From the NCBI RefSeq assembly GCF_900446215.1, contig NZ_UAQZ01000007.1:62001-126000 (forward strand): 64,000 bases of DNA. The letters are read 5' to 3'. The notes beneath the pieces are model-generated. The model saw only the letters and a list, made by a program, of their open reading frames with translations. It searched no databases and was not told the origin of the DNA. Position numbers and translations under genes: made by a program. Shown here piece after piece: positions 7,690 through 20,563 of this stretch (positions are counted from its first letter, which is position 1; each line of letters starts with the position of its first letter). The DNA is from Burkholderia cenocepacia (lineage in GTDB: Bacteria > Pseudomonadota > Gammaproteobacteria > Burkholderiales > Burkholderiaceae).

Positions 7690-8316
7690 TCAGGACTTCT
7701 TCGCGGTTTTTTTCTTCACGGCCTTCTTCTGGCCGCTGGATTTCTTCGTCGCGACGGCCTTCTTGCTGCCGGCGTGGCTCGATGCCTTCGCCTTGGCTTT
7801 GCCGCGGTGCGACTTGCCCTTGAACTTCTTCGTCGAAGACGACGAGCGTTCGACGCGCGGCTTCAGCGGCGGGACCGGGTCGTTCCAGCTGAACGCGAGC
7901 ATTTGCTGGCCGACATAGCCGCAACGGAATTTCAGCGGCGTCGGATCGCTGCCGTTGCTGTGGATGCCGAGCCCATCGACGGTGACGATGTTGTCGACCT
8001 TCACGCGCTGCTTGCCCTGGTCGAACGAGTCGTTCCACGGCGTGATGGTCGCATTGCCGCTGTCGAATGCGTTCGGTGCGAAGTCGACGCGATCGAACGC
8101 CGTCGACGTACTGGCGATGAAGCTGCCGTGCGCCGCACAATCGGCGGCGAGCGGATCGGCATGCATCTCGTTGACGAATTTGTTGATCAGTTCGGAGCGC
8201 TGGTCGAGCAGGTCGGCGAATACCGGAGCGGGAAGCGCAAGCGACAGGCCCGCGATACAGGCTGCCAGCTTGCCGAGCGCCCGGAAAATCCGGAGCGAGG
8301 CAGGTGAGCTGTCCAT
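7690..8316 (-). CDS. Secreted BspC-like protein with lysine-rich C-terminal tail
   Basis: A protein of about 208 aa. The N-terminus from the ATG at 8316 is a good Sec signal peptide (charged start, hydrophobic LAACIAGLSLALP, then AxA-type cleavage at PVFA). The middle domain has paired Cys residues (AADCAAHGSF and KFRCGYVGQ) and resembles the BspC domain annotated in Burkholderia. The last ~45 residues are Lys/Ala/Ser-rich, like a histone H1 tail (KKAVKKKTAKKS at the end). An upstream ATG at 8346 is also possible; neither has a clear ribosome site. Function is unknown; the tail could bind polyanions such as nucleic acid, lipopolysaccharide or teichoic-like polymers, which is inference. Confidence 0.75.
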   Translation of the reverse strand: MDSSPASLRIFRALGKLAACIAGLSLALPAPVFADLLDQRSELINKFVNEMHADPLAADCAAHGSFIASTSTAFDRVDFAPNAFDSGNATITPWNDSFDQGKQRVKVDNIVTVDGLGIHSNGSDPTPLKFRCGYVGQQMLAFSWNDPVPPLKPRVERSSSSTKKFKGKSHRGKAKAKASSHAGSKKAVATKKSSGQKKAVKKKTAKKS

Positions 8317-8488
8317 CTGGTTATTGGTGAGGAGCGAAGGAGACATCGGGCACGTATAGATGCCCGATGAAGAACAGGAGTTCAATCTTAGCGTAAAAAA
8401 GTTGTGCGGCAGTAGGTGGCGTATTCGGCGCGCGTCGTGGACGGTGCCGCCGGCACATGTGTGCGCCGAGCTGGTCCGGAGGGGAAAG

Positions 8489-9163
8489 TCAGGCGCGCGG
8501 GCCGCCGAGGCGGTAGCGCCGGACGTCGAAGGTCGTGACCCACGCGGGGCGATAGACGGCGATGAGTGCCGTCGCCATGCCGGTGAACCACGCTTCGCCG
8601 AGCGCGAGCAGCGCGGTGTTCAGCAGATAGCCGGCCGGAATCACGACGGGCACGCCGTCGGCAAGCGCGAGCTGGACACCGGCCGCCGCAGCGGCGACCG
8701 CGACGATCGCGATGGCCGGCGACAGGAAGCCCTGCCCCGTGATGAACGATGCGAGGTTGTGCGGCAGCCACGCGAGCGCGGCGCGTTGCAGCAACGCCGA
8801 CACGGCGACAGGCAGCGCACCGTAGATCAGATAGGTCAGGCCGATGCCTTGCCACGGCGCGTCGAAGATGACCGCGGCAATCGCCGTGACGGCGCCCATC
8901 GCAACCAGGGCGAGCGTCCAGTCGAACAGCGTGACGAGCAGCGTTGCGCCAAGCAGATGCATGACGATGCCGTCTTCGAGCCATGCGTTCGAAGCCCACA
9001 GGACCGTGATCGCAGTGACGAGTGCGAGCCACACGTGCTGAAGCGTGGCGTCTTGCAGGCGTACGAACGGGCGATTCCAGATCGCGAGCGCGAGCAGGGC
9101 CACGGCGGCGATCCAGCCACCGATGCCAACCCAGAGCGGAAGCGGTGTGAAAAGAAAACCCAT
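8489..9163 (-). CDS. Integral membrane protein, CbiM-like (ECF transporter permease family)
   Basis: A 224-aa, strongly hydrophobic protein with about six predicted membrane helices. Its N-terminus (MGFLFTPLPLWVGIGGWIAA), the conserved segments LQDATLQHVWLALVTAI and EDGIVMHLLGATLLVTLFDW, and the end LNTALLALGEAWFTGMATAL resemble the CbiM/energy-coupling-factor permease family, which captures nickel or cobalt. The CbiM N-terminal His needed for metal binding (MHIxxG) is not present at residue 2, so metal transport is not assured. No ATPase or EcfT partner is adjacent. A cobalt-type locus (cbtBA) is present 14 kb away but with no sequence link. Confidence 0.65.
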   Translation of the reverse strand: MGFLFTPLPLWVGIGGWIAAVALLALAIWNRPFVRLQDATLQHVWLALVTAITVLWASNAWLEDGIVMHLLGATLLVTLFDWTLALVAMGAVTAIAAVIFDAPWQGIGLTYLIYGALPVAVSALLQRAALAWLPHNLASFITGQGFLSPAIAIVAVAAAAAGVQLALADGVPVVIPAGYLLNTALLALGEAWFTGMATALIAVYRPAWVTTFDVRRYRLGGPRA

Positions 9164-9239
9164 GCGTCCATATTACTCGTTGAGTATCAAAGGTGGGAAC
9201 CGGCGCATGCGCGACCGTCGCAATATCGAGACTGTTTGC

Positions 9240-10076
9240 CTAGCGTCCGCGCCGGAACCGTGCCGGTGGCTCGGCGGCGAGCGGCAGATCGTGCGTGCCG
9301 GCATTCGCGGTAGGCAACGGGTACGGACGGTCATGCCGTTGTGTCCGCAGCGGAACCGGGCCGTGTTCGCCGATGGCCGGCTTGCGGGCGCGGTTGCGGT
9401 TCGCCAGCAGCACCTCGAGATGGGGCGACAGCCAGCCGTTGTAGATCGCGACCGCGGCGGCGCGGTTTGCGGCGCCAAGCTGCTGGAAGATGCTCGCGAG
9501 GTGGATCTTCACGGTGCCTTCGCTGATGCCGAGCGTACGCGCGATCATCTTGTTCGTGCTGCCCATGTGGACGAACCGCATGATCTGCGCTTGTCGCGGC
9601 GACAGGAGGCCGCTCGGCGGGCGGCGGGGCAGCGAGCCGGCGAGCGTCTGGAAATGGGCATCGTGGCGCGCCGTCGCCGTGGACGGCAGCAGGCTGAGGG
9701 CGATCGGCGGAATGTAGTGCCCGCCCAGCAGGACGATCTCGAGCGCGCGCACGATAAGGTGCGGCCGCGTGGAATGCGGGATCACGCCCGCGACGCCGTA
9801 GTTGAAGAAACGCTGGATGGCTTCGGGCGAGATCTCGTCGACCAGGACGGCGACCGGTGTCGGCGAGCACGCGTTGCCGAGCGCCTGAAGCTCGCTGAGC
9901 CGGCCCACGTCGAGCCAGTCGATCGCGAGGAGGTCGAAACGCTGGGTGCGCAGCAGCCGGCGCGCCTGGAAACCGTCAGGCGCATCGTTGATGCTGGCGT
10001 GCCGGTCGATCTGCCGCAACAGGGCCTTCAGTCCGTCACGCCGTTCGGCGTCTGAGTTAAGCACCAAGAATCGCAT
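9240..10076 (-). CDS. Orphan LuxR-type response regulator with degenerate receiver
   Basis: A 278-aa protein. Residues 1-125 resemble a receiver domain, with a candidate phosphoacceptor Asp53 in LLAIDWLDV, but the conserved Lys after strand 5 is missing (GVIPHST) and the acidic pair near residue 8 is reduced to one Asp. Residues about 160-225 form a LuxR/NarL HTH (LSPRQAQIMRFVHMGSTNKM, then LGISEGTVKIHLASIFQQLG). A Pro/Arg-rich tail of ~50 residues follows. I chose the ATG at 10076 because GGAG lies 7 bases upstream; a TTG two codons earlier is less likely. No sensor kinase is nearby, so control by phosphorylation is doubtful. Target genes unknown. Confidence 0.85.
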   Translation of the reverse strand: MRFLVLNSDAERRDGLKALLRQIDRHASINDAPDGFQARRLLRTQRFDLLAIDWLDVGRLSELQALGNACSPTPVAVLVDEISPEAIQRFFNYGVAGVIPHSTRPHLIVRALEIVLLGGHYIPPIALSLLPSTATARHDAHFQTLAGSLPRRPPSGLLSPRQAQIMRFVHMGSTNKMIARTLGISEGTVKIHLASIFQQLGAANRAAAVAIYNGWLSPHLEVLLANRNRARKPAIGEHGPVPLRTQRHDRPYPLPTANAGTHDLPLAAEPPARFRRGR

Positions 10077-10219
10077 ATTCAATCTCCATAAGGTGAGTCA
10101 TTGACTGCTGTCGGGGGGATATAAGCTGGCCCCGATAATGACAAAGACCTTACACGATGTCTGCTTGGCTGAAAGGCTTAGGAAAAGTTCGAAATTTTGG
10201 GCGACAGAACATCGGACAA

Positions 10220-10258
10220 GAAAAAAAGCCGCTTCGGCAGGCACCGGAAGCGGCTTTT
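10220..10258 (-). terminator. Intrinsic terminator of the DUF2863 gene
   Basis: GCCGCTTC and GAAGCGGC pair around a short loop; on the minus strand the stem is followed by a run of seven or more T. It lies 34 bases after the stop of the minus-strand gene at 10292. The other face has only four T, so it is weaker for the plus strand. Confidence 0.9.
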
Positions 10259-10291
10259 GGCGGGGCAGGCTGCAGGGCCTGCGGGGGCGAG

Positions 10292-11509
10292 TCAGTGGAA
10301 ATGCGGCTGCGCGGGCGACGCGTCTTCCGGCATTTCCGCATGGACGATTTCGCCGAGCGGATCGGCGTACAGCGGCACACCGCAGTCGTCGCAGTATTCG
10401 GGTTCGAAGCGGCCCGCGTGCCGGCGGACGTCGGTTACGCCGCATTCCTTCAGCAGGCTCACGATTTCCTCGAGCGGCCCTTCGATCGGCGCTTCGCCTT
10501 CGAGCGTCGCGCTGTCGATCGAAACGTCGCCGTTTTCACGGCCGTAGAGCGGCCACACGACGCCGTAGATCACATCGTTGCTGGCACGCCGCGTGAAGCC
10601 GACCCGATACTCGTCGATACGGCGTTCGCCGAAGCCGGCGACCACCGCGCGCAACTCCTGCGGCGCTGCACCAAGTGTGTCGAATAGATAACGAATGGCC
10701 GTTCGGACGGTGTGTGGACGCACGCGTTCGTCCGCATCGCGACAGGCCGAGTAGTACGCGTCCGGAAGCAGGCATTCGAACTCGCAGCCGGGCAGCGCGA
10801 TCGACAGGTTCGGGCCGCCTTGTGCCGTCCACTGTTCGAGGCACTGGCCGCGCTCGATACGGCTGCCGTTTTCTTCTTCCTGCCAACGGAACAGCGCCGC
10901 GCCGGTCGGCGCGGCGACGACCGCCAGCAGGAAGCGCGGATCGGCCAGGATCGGCGAGGTTTCCGGCAGGTCGCCGAAGCTCAGCTTCGGGGTGTGCTGA
11001 CCGATCGCCGCATGCGCGAGCTGCTGGGCCAGCCGGTAGGTTTCCACGTGGTGCCGCGGCAGTTGGTCGATGCTGTAGAGGAAGGGAGCAAGCCCGACGA
11101 GGGTGCCGTTTGCGAGCACGTGCGCCTGCAGGTGCGTGCGCAGCGCGTCGGTAACGTCGCCCTTCAGTGGGCCCGACGGAATCATATAGCGCGTCCAGGC
11201 GAGCACCGGGACGGCGACCAGCAGCGCATCGTACGGTTGGCCGTCGTGGTCGATCACCATCGACTCGCTGTGTGTCTCGGCCATGTCGGCGAGCGCGCCG
11301 TAGGCGTCGGGATGATTCTGCTGAAGATGGTCGAGCGCGGCGTCGAGCGTGGTCTGATTGCCGTTGCGGACGATCTTGGCGAGCAGCGCGTCGAGCTTCG
11401 CTTCCCAGAAGCGATCCTCGATGCGGCTGCCCGACGCGAAGAGCGCAAGCGACAGACCGACCAGTTTGTCGGCATCGGGGGGGAGGCGTTTGGCGATTCG
11501 CTGGCGCAT
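10292..11509 (-). CDS. DUF2863 family protein
   Basis: A 405-aa cytosolic protein that I recognise as the DUF2863 family found in Burkholderiales. It starts MRQRIAKRLPPDADKLVGLS; the body has no membrane segments and contains VAVPVLAWTRYMIPSGPL and GVVWPLYGRENG. Near the C-terminus is a CxxC motif (EPEYCDDCGVPLYADPLGE) resembling half of a zinc ribbon. No biochemical role has been established for the family. It is transcribed away from the rrn operon and shares with it a ~570-base divergent region. Confidence 0.85.
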   Translation of the reverse strand: MRQRIAKRLPPDADKLVGLSLALFASGSRIEDRFWEAKLDALLAKIVRNGNQTTLDAALDHLQQNHPDAYGALADMAETHSESMVIDHDGQPYDALLVAVPVLAWTRYMIPSGPLKGDVTDALRTHLQAHVLANGTLVGLAPFLYSIDQLPRHHVETYRLAQQLAHAAIGQHTPKLSFGDLPETSPILADPRFLLAVVAAPTGAALFRWQEEENGSRIERGQCLEQWTAQGGPNLSIALPGCEFECLLPDAYYSACRDADERVRPHTVRTAIRYLFDTLGAAPQELRAVVAGFGERRIDEYRVGFTRRASNDVIYGVVWPLYGRENGDVSIDSATLEGEAPIEGPLEEIVSLLKECGVTDVRRHAGRFEPEYCDDCGVPLYADPLGEIVHAEMPEDASPAQPHFH

Positions 11510-11641
11510 ATTAAAGACGTATATAGAAAGAGGCGAAGAACCTCACATTCTAGTCCGTTCTTTGCACCATAAGCGGCCTCGTGCCCAGGCATGGCCGGAC
11601 GGCCGAATTGCGGCGCTCGTAAAAAAGTTGCTTCAAGCCCC

Positions 11642-11670
11642 TTGCGCGATCGCCGTGAGCTGCATAGAAT
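11642..11670 (+). promoter_or_regulatory. rrn upstream promoter candidate
   Basis: TTGCGC (11642-11647), a 17-bp spacer and TAGAAT (11665-11670) form a sigma70-like promoter, followed by a GC-rich discriminator (CACGCC) as expected for stringently controlled rRNA promoters. An A-rich tract (AAAAAAG, 11621-11627) upstream could act as an UP element. Confidence 0.6.
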
Positions 11671-11802
11671 CACGCCTCTTTCGCGCTAACGGAAACGCGG
11701 CGCGGAAGGAAGGGAAGCAGTGCCGTTGGAGTTCGGAGGTAGCGAGCCTCGGCGGTACGGAAGTTGAGCCCCGCAGTCGCAACGAAGTCGTTCAGAAAGT
11801 TG

Positions 11803-11831
11803 TTGACGAGCTGCGAAACACGGTTCATAAT
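11803..11831 (+). promoter_or_regulatory. rrn proximal promoter candidate
   Basis: TTGACG (11803-11808), a 17-bp spacer and CATAAT (11826-11831) match the sigma70 consensus well. It is the stronger of the two rrn promoter candidates and lies about 245 bases before the mature 16S end. Confidence 0.7.
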
Positions 11832-11891
11832 CTCGCTTCTCTGCTGCTGAAAACGCAGCGCTGCTGAGGGGTTCAAGATCCCTCGCAGACA

Positions 11892-11906
11892 TGCTCTTTA
11901 AAAATT
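11892..11906 (+). promoter_or_regulatory. boxA antitermination element of the rrn leader
   Basis: TGCTCTTTAAAAATT closely matches the boxA consensus TGCTCTTTAACA, which binds NusB-NusE and allows rRNA transcription to resist Rho. A second boxA-like GTTCTTTAACAATCT lies before 23S at 13956. Confidence 0.75.
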
Positions 11907-11908
11907 AA

Positions 11909-11930
11909 CAGCCGATAAGTGTGGGCGCTT
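11909..11930 (+). repeat. 16S processing stem, 5' arm
   Basis: This segment (CAGCCGATAAGTGTGGGCGC and two more bases) is complementary, with G-U pairs, to 13630-13651 just after 16S. The arms flank the 16S gene and form the RNase III processing stem. Confidence 0.75.
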
Positions 11931-12075
11931 GATGGCAGCGAGCTGATCCTCGGATCAGATAGCAAAAGTATCAAGAGTCTCACACTAAAGTAAGTCAGGT
12001 TTATGAAGTGATTCATATTCCTGTCAGCTTTGAGTGAGCGACCGGTTCGAAAGAACCGAAAACAGTAACAGGTTT

Positions 12076-13608
<1,533 letters not shown>

Positions 13609-13629
13609 CCAGAGCTATCTCGCAAAGTT

Positions 13630-13651
13630 GAGCGCTCACGCTTATCGGCTG
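13630..13651 (+). repeat. 16S processing stem, 3' arm
   Basis: GAGCGCTCACGCTTATCGGC and two more bases pair with 11909-11930 upstream of 16S, forming the stem cut by RNase III to release pre-16S. Confidence 0.75.
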
Positions 13652-13671
13652 TAAATTAAAGACAGACTCAG

Positions 13672-13748
13672 GGGTCTGTAGCTCAGTCGGTTAGAGCACC
13701 GTCTTGATAAGGCGGGGGTCGTTGGTTCGAATCCAACCAGACCCACCA
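13672..13748 (+). tRNA. tRNA-Ile (anticodon GAT)
   Basis: A 77-base cloverleaf: acceptor GGGTCTG pairs with CAGACCC, the anticodon loop reads CTTGATAAG with GAT, the T-loop reads GGTTCGAATCC, and CCA is encoded. It is the usual 16S-23S spacer tRNA. Confidence 0.97.
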
Positions 13749-13787
13749 TTGTCTGGCGGTAGGTACACCTGAGGCAAATCTGTACAT

Positions 13788-13863
13788 GGGGGCATAGCTC
13801 AGCTGGGAGAGCACCTGCTTTGCAAGCAGGGGGTCGTCGGTTCGATCCCGTCTGCCTCCACCA
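13788..13863 (+). tRNA. tRNA-Ala (anticodon TGC)
   Basis: A 76-base cloverleaf: acceptor GGGGGCA pairs with TGCCTCC, the anticodon arm CTGCTTTGCAAGCAG carries TGC, the T-loop is GGTTCGATCCC, and CCA is encoded. It is the second spacer tRNA of the operon. Confidence 0.97.
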
Positions 13864-13955
13864 ATCCTCAATGACAAACATTCGAATGACGATTGTTCGA
13901 GTCTTTGTCATTGGCGATTGAGCCAGTCAGAGGATATCAACAGATATCGGCTGTC

Positions 13956-13970
13956 GTTCTTTAACAATCT
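13956..13970 (+). promoter_or_regulatory. boxA-like element before 23S
   Basis: GTTCTTTAACAATCT matches the boxA core CTTTAACA and is placed between tRNA-Ala and 23S, where rrn operons carry a second antitermination site. Confidence 0.65.
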
Positions 13971-14141
13971 GGAAGAAGTAAGTAATTTGGATAGCGGAAG
14001 CGTCTCGAGATGGACGTGAAAACTATCCGGGTTGTGATTGTATCGATGTATCTCAAGATGATTCGAACTTCATTGTTCGGCTCGATTTGGAATACGGCAC
14101 AACGCGAGAACTCAACCTGTAACGAGACAGACTCGTTATAG

Positions 14142-17022
<2,881 letters not shown>

Positions 17023-17174
17023 TAACGAGTCTGCCTTGTAGATCGGCGCCGTGCGAAAGCACCGGTCGCGATCCAAAGCGACATGTTGAATTCTCGTGTG
17101 TGATACACACAACTCAAAATTACTGCTTCTTCCCAGATTGGTTCTGTTGGCCACGCCAGCAGAACAACCCTCTT

Positions 17175-17289
17175 TGCCTGATGACCATAGCGAGTCGGTC
17201 CCACCCCTTCCCATCCCGAACAGGACCGTGAAACGACTCTACGCCGATGATAGTGCGGATTCCCGTGTGAAAGTAGGTAATCGTCAGGC
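17175..17289 (+). rRNA. rrf: 5S ribosomal RNA
   Basis: About 115 bases from TGCCTGATGACC to GTCAGGC, whose ends pair. Internal loops show the usual 5S segments CCACCCCTTCCCATCCCGAA and CCGTGTGAAAGTAGGTAATC. Ends may be off by one or two bases. Confidence 0.95.
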
Positions 17290-17300
17290 TCCCTAAGCCA

Positions 17301-17330
17301 GAAACCCCCGCCCGAAAGGCGGGGGTTTTT
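17301..17330 (+). terminator. rrn operon intrinsic terminator
   Basis: CCCCCGCC and GGCGGGGG form a strong stem around CGAAA, followed by TTTTT. It ends the rRNA operon 12 bases after 5S. Confidence 0.95.
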
Positions 17331-17836
17331 GCATTGGTGCGCCAGAAAAATCGTGCGGCGAAGCGTTGCCAAGGCTACGTCCACTGGCTCCCCGCTGACG
17401 CAATCAATCGGAGCGCCGAGCCCGCCAGTTCCACACTCGCTGTTCGTGCCGTCCGGCATCTCCCGCCACTTCCTTTTGCCAATCGGACCTATTCCTCTTC
17501 GGGCCGGCTCCAGCTAATGCTGCACATCCAGCGCCGATAGCTGTGATGGCCGGTGATGAGCGATGTTGATCGACGATGATCGATAAATACCGCTTCCTGA
17601 CGAAGACCTCGCTTCATCTCTCGACGCTTCGGTGTGCCACATCAAATGCCTCACTCCGCGAGCGCAGCGCGAAATCGTCATAAAAAATCTATGCGCATAA
17701 AGTTCATTCGCCCGGCATGCTCGACAGAGCGGAGAGCAAGCCCTTCGGGGTAATATCGCCGTTCGTCCCGATTCGCCGGTGCGTGTCTGCATCCCCGGCG
17801 GTCGGCGTCTTTGGCCTTCCGTCTCCTGCATCGTTC
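17331..17836. other. Intergenic region after the rrn operon, no gene seen
   Basis: About 500 bases of less GC-rich sequence between the rrn terminator and the MFS gene. I see no tRNA, no supported ORF and no clear repeat apart from short GATCGA/GATGAT runs near 17560-17585. It presumably carries the MFS promoter. An in-frame upstream extension of the MFS gene to 17717 lacks coding character. Confidence 0.5.
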
Positions 17837-19261
17837 ATGACTGACAGCCCCGCCCAAAGTGGTCGGACGACCGACTTCTTGCCGTATCTCGTCGCCGCGA
17901 CGTTCTTCATGGAGTACCTCGACACGACCGTGATCGCGACTGCGCTGCCGCAAATGGCCAGCTCGTTCGGCGTCGGACCGAATGCGCTGAGTCTCGGGAT
18001 GACGGCGTACATGCTGGCGCTGGCGGTGTTCATTCCGATCAGCGGCTGGATCGCGGACCGCTATGGTTCGCGTACCGTCTTCGCGAGTGCGATCGTCGTC
18101 TTTACCGGCGCGTCGGTGCTGTGCGGGCTGTCCGAAGGGGTGATGTCGTTCACGGCTGCGCGGCTGCTGCAGGGTGTCGGCGGGGCAATGATGGTGCCGG
18201 TCGGCCGGATGATCGTCGTGCGCAGTACCGAGAAGGCGAGACTGATGCGCGCGATCGCGACGATCACGTGGCCGGGCATCGTCGCGCCCGTCGTCGGGCC
18301 GCCGATCGGCGGCTTCATCACGACCTACGCGTCATGGCGATGGATCTTCCTGTTGAACGTCCCGTTCGGTCTTGCCGCACTCGTTTGTACCTGGCTGATC
18401 GTCCGGAATACGCGGGCCGACGAGCAACGGCCGCTCGACTGGGTCGGCTTCGTACTGGCCGGTGGCGCATTGACGTGCCTGCTGATCGGCACGGAAGCGG
18501 CCGGGCAGCAGGATGTCGACTTCACGCGCGCGGGTGTCCTGGTGGGCGCAAGCGTGCTGTTCGGCATCGCCGCGTGGCTGCATGCGCGACACAGCGCGCA
18601 TCCGCTGCTCGATTTCACGACGCTGAAGGTGCCGACGTTCTCGGTGACGGTGATCACCGGTTCGATTACGCGGATGGCGATCAACGCCGTCCCGTACCTG
18701 CTGCCGCTGCTGTTCCAGATCGGCTTCGGGCTGTCGCCGTTTCAGTCAGGCCTGCTGCTGCTCGCGAGCGCGCTCGGCAATCTCGGGATGAAGGCGGGGA
18801 CATCGTGGATCCTCGACCGTTACGGCTTTCGGCGTGTCGCGCTCGTCGACGTGACGATCGTCGGCATCTTCACGATCGCATGCGGCTGGCTCACCGCGTC
18901 GACGCCGTTGGCGATCACGCTGTTCGTCGTATTCGTCTACGGGCTCACGCGGTCGATGCAGTTCACGACGCTCGCGACGCTGGCCTATGCGGATATCCCG
19001 TCTCACCAGACGAGCGCGGCCAGCACGCTGTGGAGCGCCGCGCAGCAGATGACGATCGGGATGGGGATCGCATTTGGCGCATTGTCGCTGCGGCTAGCGG
19101 CATTGGTGCGCGGCGATGCGGCCGGCATGCACTACGTGCTCGACGATTTCCGCTGGGCGTTCGTCGCGGCGGGCGTGCTCGCGCTGCTGACGTTGCCGGG
19201 CTATGCACGGCTGGCTTCCAATGCTGGCGACCGGCTGCGGGCCAACATAGCGCGAGGATAG
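17837..19261 (+). CDS. MFS drug efflux transporter, DHA2 (EmrB/QacA) family
   Basis: A 474-aa membrane protein with the DHA2 14-helix pattern. Signature motifs are visible: MEYLDTTVIATALPQMA in helix 1 (motif D1, LDxTIVNVALP type), GWIADRYGSRTVF in loop 2-3 (motif A), LLQGVGGAMMVPVGRMIV in helix 4 (motif B), and GIVAPVVGPPIGGFITTYAS in helix 5 (motif C of antiporters). Such pumps export hydrophobic drugs by proton exchange. The start MTDSPAQ at 17837 was chosen because hydrophobic segment 1 follows at a normal distance. No membrane-fusion partner is adjacent, so it may work alone. Substrate unknown. Confidence 0.87.
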   Translation: MTDSPAQSGRTTDFLPYLVAATFFMEYLDTTVIATALPQMASSFGVGPNALSLGMTAYMLALAVFIPISGWIADRYGSRTVFASAIVVFTGASVLCGLSEGVMSFTAARLLQGVGGAMMVPVGRMIVVRSTEKARLMRAIATITWPGIVAPVVGPPIGGFITTYASWRWIFLLNVPFGLAALVCTWLIVRNTRADEQRPLDWVGFVLAGGALTCLLIGTEAAGQQDVDFTRAGVLVGASVLFGIAAWLHARHSAHPLLDFTTLKVPTFSVTVITGSITRMAINAVPYLLPLLFQIGFGLSPFQSGLLLLASALGNLGMKAGTSWILDRYGFRRVALVDVTIVGIFTIACGWLTASTPLAITLFVVFVYGLTRSMQFTTLATLAYADIPSHQTSAASTLWSAAQQMTIGMGIAFGALSLRLAALVRGDAAGMHYVLDDFRWAFVAAGVLALLTLPGYARLASNAGDRLRANIARG

Positions 19262-19524
19262 GCCCGACTGCAAATCGAATTTGCGGTGCAACCAGTGAGT
19301 GCGCTTGTTTTTCGGCGCTCACCCGAGGCGCCGATTCGTCCCGGTGGCGATCGCTTGACGATCAGCGTAACCGGTTTGCCGTCACCGCGGGCGAATGGGC
19401 TTGGGCCTGCCGGGCAACCATGCTGGACCGCCGCGCTCTCCGGACAATGACGTGCGGTGCCGGAACGAGCATCAAGGCCGAATGCGATATGCGGACGACA
19501 GTAGCGCCGTCGTCCCGATTCCCG

Positions 19525-20268
19525 CTACTGCGCATCATGGAAGATGATGCCGATCGTGTGGCGATGGCCGCTTCGAATCCGGCTGACGCCGTGGCGCAAG
19601 TTGACGCGATAGACGCCGCGGGTTCCCTGCACCGGCCGGCCGTGCACCGCGAAGATCACGGCGTCGCCTTGTGTCAGCGGCACCACTTCCGCGCGCGACT
19701 GCATGCGGGGCCGTTGTTCCGTCAACACGAACTCCCCACCACTGAAATCGCGGCCCGGTGCCGACAGCAGGATCGCGACCTGCAGCGGAAACACGTGCTC
19801 GCCGTACAGGTCCTGATGGAGACAGTTGTAGTCGTCGGCGCCGTATTGGAGGATCAGCGGCGTCGGTCGCGTCTGTCCCGCCGCATGGCAGCGATCGAGG
19901 AACGTCGCATGCTCCTTCGGATAACGAACGTCGACTCCGAGTGCCTGGTTCCAGCGATTTGCGATCGGCGCGAGATGCGGGTAGAGCGTCGCGCGCAGCT
20001 CGGCGATGACCGCAGGCAACGGATACGCGAAATACTTGTATTCGCCGCGGCCGAAGCCGTGCCGGGCCATCACGACACGTGAACGATAGAGTGCATCGTA
20101 CGGATAGAGCGACGCGAGTGCATCGCACTCGCTTGCCGACACCAGGCCCGGTACGCGCGCGCATCCGTAGCGATCGAGTTCGCCCTCGACCGTCGGCCAG
20201 TCGAGGGCGTCGACGCGTTGCGCGATGTCCAGCGATTCGACGGCAGGTTGCAGATCGGCAATGTTCAC
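19525..20268 (-). CDS. 2-oxoglutarate/Fe(II)-dependent oxygenase
   Basis: A 247-aa soluble protein with the double-stranded beta-helix signature: iron ligands His and Asp in NCLHQDLYGEHVFPLQV, a later His in RVNLRHGVSRIRSGHRHTIG, and an Arg near the C-terminus for the 2-oxoglutarate carboxylate. It resembles the prokaryotic 2OG-Fe(II) oxygenases related to prolyl hydroxylases and to AlkB-like proteins; the substrate (protein, nucleic acid or metabolite) is not deducible. The GTG at 20268 follows AGAGGT at 20275-20280 and seems better supported than the ATG at 20286, which has no ribosome site. About 260 bases without a gene separate it from the convergent MFS gene. Confidence 0.8.
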   Translation of the reverse strand: MNIADLQPAVESLDIAQRVDALDWPTVEGELDRYGCARVPGLVSASECDALASLYPYDALYRSRVVMARHGFGRGEYKYFAYPLPAVIAELRATLYPHLAPIANRWNQALGVDVRYPKEHATFLDRCHAAGQTRPTPLILQYGADDYNCLHQDLYGEHVFPLQVAILLSAPGRDFSGGEFVLTEQRPRMQSRAEVVPLTQGDAVIFAVHGRPVQGTRGVYRVNLRHGVSRIRSGHRHTIGIIFHDAQ

Positions 20269-20563
20269 GGGCGTACCTCTGGGCATCGGCGGTGTGGGGC
20301 CGTGCAGTCGCGCACGGTCGAGTCCACGATGGAAGTTGATGAACCCAGTCTAGCGGCGTCCATGCGCCGGTACGCTCCAGATCTTGCGCTTTAATTCGGA
20401 TGATGAAACAGCGAAAAGCGGGCTGCGGCATCGGCACACTGAATGTGGTGAGGTACCAGAGAGGTGGCGGAGGAGAAGGAGAAGCGGAGAGGTAGCGAAA
20501 CGCCAGATCCAGCCTATCGCGGCGGATGGCCGGCTCCCGCCCGCCACCCGCCGCGTCCACAAA

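Larger units (their letters stand above)
11510..12075 (+). promoter_or_regulatory. rrn operon promoter and leader region
   Basis: This 566-base gap contains no protein gene. It holds two promoter-like sequences for the rRNA operon (11642-11670 and 11803-11831), a boxA antitermination element (about 11892-11906) and the 5' arm of the 16S processing stem (11909-11930). Open frames in the region overlap these elements and have no coding character. The first ~100 bases presumably also carry the promoter of the divergent DUF2863 gene. Confidence 0.75.
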
